Origin: Deltaproteobacteria bacterium
GTDB taxonomy: Bacteria > Desulfobacterota > UBA8473
Length of the DNA stretch: 9,061 nt
Assembly (NCBI GenBank): GCA_030643245.1
Contig: DAOWME010000119.1
Location: 1-9,061 of the forward strand
Direction of reading: 5' to 3'
The number at the start of each line of letters is the position of its first letter. Within the stretch, counting starts at the first letter, position 1. The notes beneath the pieces were generated by a model that worked only from the letters and a program-made list of their open reading frames with translations, was not told the origin of the DNA and did not search any database. The translations under genes were made by a program, and so were the position numbers. Shown here piece after piece: positions 6,540 to 9,061 of the stretch.

Positions 6540-7829
6540 GCCAAAAACTCTCTTAAAAATTTCGTCTATATGTATCAGATACCGGTTCAGGTCAAAGCAT
6601 TCTTCGACTTCATCTTGGGTCAGGATCTTCATTATGGCCTTGTCCTGTAAGACGAGCCTTAGAAAATCAACACCTTCCTCCCATACTCTCATGGCGTTTC
6701 TCTGGACTATTTGATAAGCATCCTCACGACTTACACCTTTTCGCGCCAAGGCCAAGAGCAGCCCCTGGGAAAATATCAAACCGTTCATCCTATCCAGATT
6801 TTTCAGCATGTTTTCCGGATATACCTGTAATCCATCCATAATACCTGTGAACCTATTTAACATGAAATCAGTTATTATGGTGCTATCCGGTAATATTATC
6901 CTCTCTCCGGAGGAGTGGCTGATGTCTCTCTCATGCCATAGAGGCATGTTCTCCAGGGCAGCCAGAGAGTTTCCCCTCACTACCCTGGCGAGACCCGACA
7001 GGTTCTCGGAGAGAACAGGGTTCCGTTTGTGGGGCATGGCGGAAGACCCCTTCTGACCTCCGGAAAAGAACTCTTCCGCCTCAAAGACCTCTGTGCGTTG
7101 TAAATGTCTGATCTCCGTTGCAAACTTATCTATCGAACTGGCTATTATGGCCAATGTGGTAAGGTATTCCGCGTGTCTATCTCTCTGAATAATCTGGCTT
7201 GAAACAGGCGCAGGTCTCAAATCACATCTCTGGCAAACATACTCTTCCACAAAGGGAGGGATGAAAGAAAAAGTCCCCACTGCCCCGGATATTTTGCCGT
7301 AACTTATGGAATCCTTTGCCTTCCTCATTCTGTTGAGATTTCTTGTGGTCTCATCGTACCAAATGGCCATCTTCATGCCGAAGGTGATCGGTTCAGCATG
7401 AATACCATGGGTTCTCCCGACCATGACCGTGTCTTTGTATTGATATGCCTTCTTCTTAAGGGAAGAAAGGAGACCTTCCAAATCAAAGATTATTATATCG
7501 GCCGCCTCTCTCAACATAATGGCCAGCGATGTGTCCAGGATGTCGGAAGAGGTCAAGCCCAGGTGGATATATCTAGAATCCTCTCCAACATTTTCCGCCA
7601 CGGATGTCAGGAATGCAATGACATCGTGTTTTGTAATCCTTTCAATTTCATCGATCCTCTTTATGTCAAATGCGGCCTTTTCACGAATGTTCTTAATGGC
7701 CATTGGGGGGACCTCACCGAGTTCAGCAAGGGCTTCACAGACGAGTATCTCAACCTTAAGCCACTTATTGAACCTGTTTTCGTCCTCCCATATCCTACTC
7801 ATTTCTTCTCTTGTATAGCGTGGAATCAA
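6537..7829 (-). CDS. purB: Adenylosuccinate lyase
   Basis: This enzyme cleaves fumarate from SAICAR to give AICAR and from adenylosuccinate to give AMP, so it serves both the de novo purine route and the IMP-to-AMP branch. The 430-residue length is normal for the B. subtilis-type enzyme. The start is TTG 7829, preceded by AGAGGTGA about 3 nt away; the first in-frame ATG (codon 10) would remove the conserved MIPRYTREEMSRIW N-terminus. Catalytic or substrate-binding histidines fall at 68 (TKHDV), 89 (YIHLGLTSSD) and 141 (GRTHGIHAEP), matching B. subtilis numbering. The fumarase/aspartase superfamily signature GSSAMPHKRNP spans 261-271, with the mobile-loop serines. It is the first gene of the cluster, and its upstream region is gene-free for more than 1.2 kb. 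Confidence 0.97.
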   Translation of the reverse strand: MIPRYTREEMSRIWEDENRFNKWLKVEILVCEALAELGEVPPMAIKNIREKAAFDIKRIDEIERITKHDVIAFLTSVAENVGEDSRYIHLGLTSSDILDTSLAIMLREAADIIIFDLEGLLSSLKKKAYQYKDTVMVGRTHGIHAEPITFGMKMAIWYDETTRNLNRMRKAKDSISYGKISGAVGTFSFIPPFVEEYVCQRCDLRPAPVSSQIIQRDRHAEYLTTLAIIASSIDKFATEIRHLQRTEVFEAEEFFSGGQKGSSAMPHKRNPVLSENLSGLARVVRGNSLAALENMPLWHERDISHSSGERIILPDSTIITDFMLNRFTGIMDGLQVYPENMLKNLDRMNGLIFSQGLLLALARKGVSREDAYQIVQRNAMRVWEEGVDFLRLVLQDKAIMKILTQDEVEECFDLNRYLIHIDEIFKRVFG

Positions 7830-7879
7830 GTCTCACCTCTTTATTGTATAGTTATTGTCCATCCGGAAATGAGATATTT

Positions 7880-7893
7880 TGTCAAGGTCAAGG
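7880..7893. promoter_or_regulatory. Tandem CTTGAC repeat upstream of purB
   Basis: The minus strand carries two head-to-tail copies of CTTGAC, about 50 nt before the purB start. The second forms a perfect TTGACA, but no -10 box lies at 16-18 nt from it. It may be a protein-binding site or a coincidental repeat. Confidence 0.2.
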
Positions 7894-8048
7894 AAGACGA
7901 AGATTTTAACCGCAGGAATACATTGGGTATTTTGAGGATTAAAATCTGAATCTGACGCAGAGATTGCGGAAAATAGCCATTTATGGATGGGCGCTAGTTA
8001 ATTATGTAAAAATCTGAGAGACCTATAAAATATGCCGAAAGCATGCAC

Positions 8049-8077
8049 AACCTAGCAAAATCCGTGAAAAAAGTCAA
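8049..8077 (-). promoter_or_regulatory. Candidate promoter for the purB-led operon
   Basis: The minus strand reads TTGACT (8072-8077, 5/6 to -35), a 17-nt spacer and TAGGTT (8049-8054, only 3/6 to -10). A start near 8042 would give a leader of about 210 nt before purB, long enough for leader-based control, though I recognise no known riboswitch in it. The -10 match is weak. Confidence 0.25.
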
Positions 8078-8111
8078 CTGAAAAGCTAGGCAACAGCAAT
8101 TCCAAGTTGAC
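8051..8111. repeat. Two interleaved inverted repeats
   Basis: CCTAGC at 8051-8056 pairs with GCTAGG at 8085-8090 (6 bp). GTCAACT at 8073-8079 pairs with AGTTGAC at 8105-8111 (7 bp). The arms interlock in the order 1-2-1'-2', the arrangement of an H-type pseudoknot or of two mutually exclusive stems. The candidate purB promoter overlaps them, so they could also be protein-binding half-sites. Short arms of this size can arise by chance. Confidence 0.3.
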
Positions 8112-8130
8112 CACATCCTTAGGGCTTGAT

Positions 8131-8146
8131 GTCGAAATAATTCGAC
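8131..8146. repeat. Perfect 6-bp hairpin palindrome
   Basis: GTCGAA and TTCGAC flank an ATAA loop, giving a perfect 6-bp stem. No T-run follows on either strand, so it is not a terminator. It may be an operator-like palindrome upstream of purB or part of a structured leader. Confidence 0.4.
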
Positions 8147-8198
8147 CTGTGCAGTTGGGCAGGTTTAGTGTTTAACGCTTGCCGGCTACTTATTTCGT

Positions 8199-8327
8199 TT
8201 GCTTGTTATGAACTACACTCTAGCATAAGGCTGAATGTAAAATGTAATCTCACCTTTCGCTAGTTTTTAAGATAAATCTTTATTTTTTTAACTGCTTGTT
8301 GTTATGAACTTTTTCTGTGTGGCTGAT
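8199..8327 (+). repeat. Imperfect direct repeat, ~35-nt units about 93 bp apart
   Basis: Two segments (about 8199-8233 and 8292-8327) share TGCTTGTT, then ATGAACT, then a CT, and finally GGCTGA. The second has an extra GTT and a divergent centre. The first ~24-bp CTAGCGAA repeat lies between them. The match is imperfect, and I cannot assign it to a known element. Confidence 0.35.
8244..8268 (+). repeat. CTAGCGAA-type repeat, copy A
   Basis: The core CACCTTTCGCTAGTTTTT matches copy C (8781-8804) exactly from ACCTTTCGCTAG through TTTTT. The left part differs slightly (GTAATCTC versus ATAACTT). It is in the same orientation as copy C and opposite to copy B. Confidence 0.6.
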
Positions 8328-8504
8328 TTCATGTACACGATTTTTGGACCATCCACAATAAAATGGTGATGGGGAAAACACCATGAGTTTTCACTACTAA
8401 TAGTATGCTGAAACTGTAACTATTTAGTGTATCATATTGAATTAAGAAGAGATTACCACAACTTATTGATTTTTTTACAATGTAGTAATTAATAAAACCG
8501 TTCA

Positions 8505-8528
8505 CAAAACTAGCGAATGGTAAGTTAC
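8505..8528 (-). repeat. CTAGCGAA-type repeat, copy B (left inverted end)
   Basis: Read on the minus strand, this copy agrees with copy C at 21 of 24 positions, including AACTTACC and TTCGCTAGTTTT. With copy C it bounds a ~300-bp segment as an inverted pair, the geometry of the ends of a small non-autonomous transposable element. Confidence 0.6.
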
Positions 8529-8597
8529 AAGTTGGTATCCAATCAATAATGCTGAAAACTTGTTGGATTATACTTTGCCGTAGTAACTCGACAGAGG

Positions 8598-8656
8598 GGG
8601 GAACCGTTGCAAGATCCCCTTCCGCTTGATTGGTGTCCGAGGGGCTAAACTTTTTT
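8598..8656 (+). terminator. Attenuator-like hairpin pair with T-run
   Basis: CCCCT (8616-8620) can pair downstream with AGGGG (8640-8644), followed six bases later by six Ts (8651-8656), like an intrinsic terminator. The same C-run can instead pair upstream with GGGGA (8598-8602). The two stems exclude each other, as in transcription attenuators. The 19-nt loop and the gap before the T-run weaken it as a terminator, and no plus-strand gene follows within the window. Confidence 0.3.
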
Positions 8657-8780
8657 ATCTATTTGATTTTCTGACATAAATTGAAGATAATCTCCTTTCA
8701 GTACAGTTTTTGTAGCATAGGATAAACGAATAATTGCTGATTGTCTTTAAAAAAATGATGCTAAACAAATAGTTTGGTAG

Positions 8781-8804
8781 ATAACTTACCTTTCGCTAGT
8801 TTTT
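8781..8804 (+). repeat. CTAGCGAA-type repeat, copy C (right inverted end)
   Basis: This copy contains ACTTACCTTTCGCTAGTTTT. It pairs with copy B as an inverted repeat and is in direct orientation to copy A, 537 bp away. Confidence 0.6.
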
Positions 8805-8850
8805 TGGGCATCCTTCATACATCAGTTTATACTTTTGAAATTATGGCTGC

Positions 8851-9051
8851 TTCAACGGTGGTCAAATTTTAACCCGTACAGAACTCGCATCTAAGTGAGC
8901 ATAAAGAAAGAACAGCCTCAAGCTATTAAATTTAACCTATAGGCTTTAAAACTACAAACATTCAAAAAAACGGGGCTTTCCCCCTGTTCTTTCTTAACGC
9001 TCACTAAAATGCTCAAACAGCTGCACGGATTAAAATTTGACCACCGTTGAA
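8851..9051. repeat. Long imperfect inverted repeat (~65-nt arms), possible transposon end
   Basis: The left arm (8851-8915) and right arm (8984-9051) are inverted copies. The outer 30 nt match at 28 positions (TTCAACGGTGGTCAAATTTT is identical), the central parts diverge, and the inner 22 nt (AGTGAGC…AAGAAAGAACAG) match at 20. The loop of about 68 nt holds a small terminator. The block GGTGGTCAAATTTTAACC is reminiscent of the repeated terminal sequences seen at ends of some IS21-family elements. I cannot confirm this, and no transposase is present inside the window. It could also be a MITE or a very long RNA hairpin. Confidence 0.65.
8964..8987 (-). terminator. Intrinsic terminator, minus strand
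   Basis: On the minus strand a GGGG/CCCC stem with an AAAG loop is extended by C-G and A-T pairs around a one-base bulge, and is followed by seven Ts (8964-8970). It would stop transcripts arriving from the right before they reach the purB region. It lies in the loop of the long inverted repeat. Confidence 0.5.
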
Positions 9052-9061
9052 TTTGTGCCGA

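Larger units (their letters stand above)
8505..8804. mobile_element. Possible MITE-like element bounded by 24-bp inverted repeats
   Basis: The ~300-bp segment between copies B and C has 24-bp inverted ends (21/24 matching), no coding capacity and AT-rich content, which fits a miniature inverted-repeat element. A related single end lies outside it at 8244-8268. No clear target-site duplication is visible at the outer edges, and the family is unknown, so this is tentative. Confidence 0.35.
7830..9061. other. Gene-free, AT-rich, repeat-bearing upstream region
   Basis: I see no credible coding gene in this 1.2-kb stretch on either strand: frames are short, and none shows a recognisable motif with a ribosome site. 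I also see no tRNA cloverleaf, CRISPR array or recognisable purine, ZTP or PRPP riboswitch core. From about 8200 onward it is clearly more AT-rich than the gene cluster. It contains several repeats and hairpins listed separately, suggesting accumulated small mobile or decayed elements between the purB leader and whatever lies beyond the window. Confidence 0.7.

Noticed and set aside
7398..7949. A 183-residue plus-strand open frame spanning the start of purB
   Set aside because: It is antisense to the conserved purB 5' end, has no recognisable motif or ribosome site, and its composition follows the complementary strand.
7830..8230. Purine, ZTP or PRPP riboswitch upstream of purB
   Set aside because: None of the conserved core sequences I know for these classes appears on the minus strand; only short generic hairpins are present.
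8154..8330. Integron attC-like site, prompted by GTTGGGC and GTTATGAAC
   Set aside because: No paired RYYYAAC partner or the expected imperfect fold-back between core sites could be found, and there is no integrase or cassette gene.
8301..8370. A ~21-codon plus-strand frame beginning MNFFCVADF
   Set aside because: It is too short, has no ribosome site, and lies within a repeat-bearing AT-rich segment.

Overview
The window holds one long minus-strand gene cluster (about 7829 down to 124) followed, on its upstream side, by roughly 1.2 kb of AT-rich, gene-free DNA (7830-9061) that is rich in repeats. In transcription order the cluster is purB, purS, purQ, purL, purF, pyrE, a short exported protein, and a single-pass membrane protein. 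Every large plus-strand open frame lies antisense to one of these conserved genes and is treated as a shadow.

The gene set suggests a bacterium with a three-part FGAM synthase (separate PurS, PurQ and small PurL), as in Firmicutes, many Desulfobacterota and several other phyla, rather than the fused enterobacterial PurL. Shine-Dalgarno sites, TTG/GTG starts and envelope proteins placed after pyrE all fit bacteria. A deltaproteobacterial-like (Desulfobacterota) origin is my best guess, held with low confidence because no ribosomal or other strong marker is present.

Functionally, PurF commits PRPP to purine synthesis, PurS/PurQ/PurL carry out the FGAR to FGAM step, and PurB performs two later steps (SAICAR to AICAR, and adenylosuccinate to AMP). 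PyrE is the PRPP-using enzyme of pyrimidine synthesis, so two PRPP consumers sit next to each other. The remaining purine genes (purD, purN, purM, purE/K, purC, purH) are not in this window. Genes are closely spaced or overlapping except for two AT-rich gaps, of 79 nt (purQ-purL) and 102 nt (purF-pyrE). Each gap holds a weak promoter-like sequence.

The two genes after pyrE are translationally coupled (ATGA overlap). The first looks like the exported N-terminal part of an L,D-transpeptidase (YkuD) protein that stops before any catalytic domain. The second is a membrane-anchored coiled-coil protein with an unrecognised C-terminal domain.

The upstream region (7830-9061) has no credible gene. 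It contains three copies of a ~24-bp repeat, two of which bound a ~300-bp segment as inverted repeats. It also contains a second, long inverted repeat (8851-9051) with ~65-nt arms that resembles transposon-end DNA, a short tandem-like repeat, two terminator-like hairpins and interleaved inverted repeats. It reads as a landing zone for small mobile or decayed elements next to the purB promoter region.
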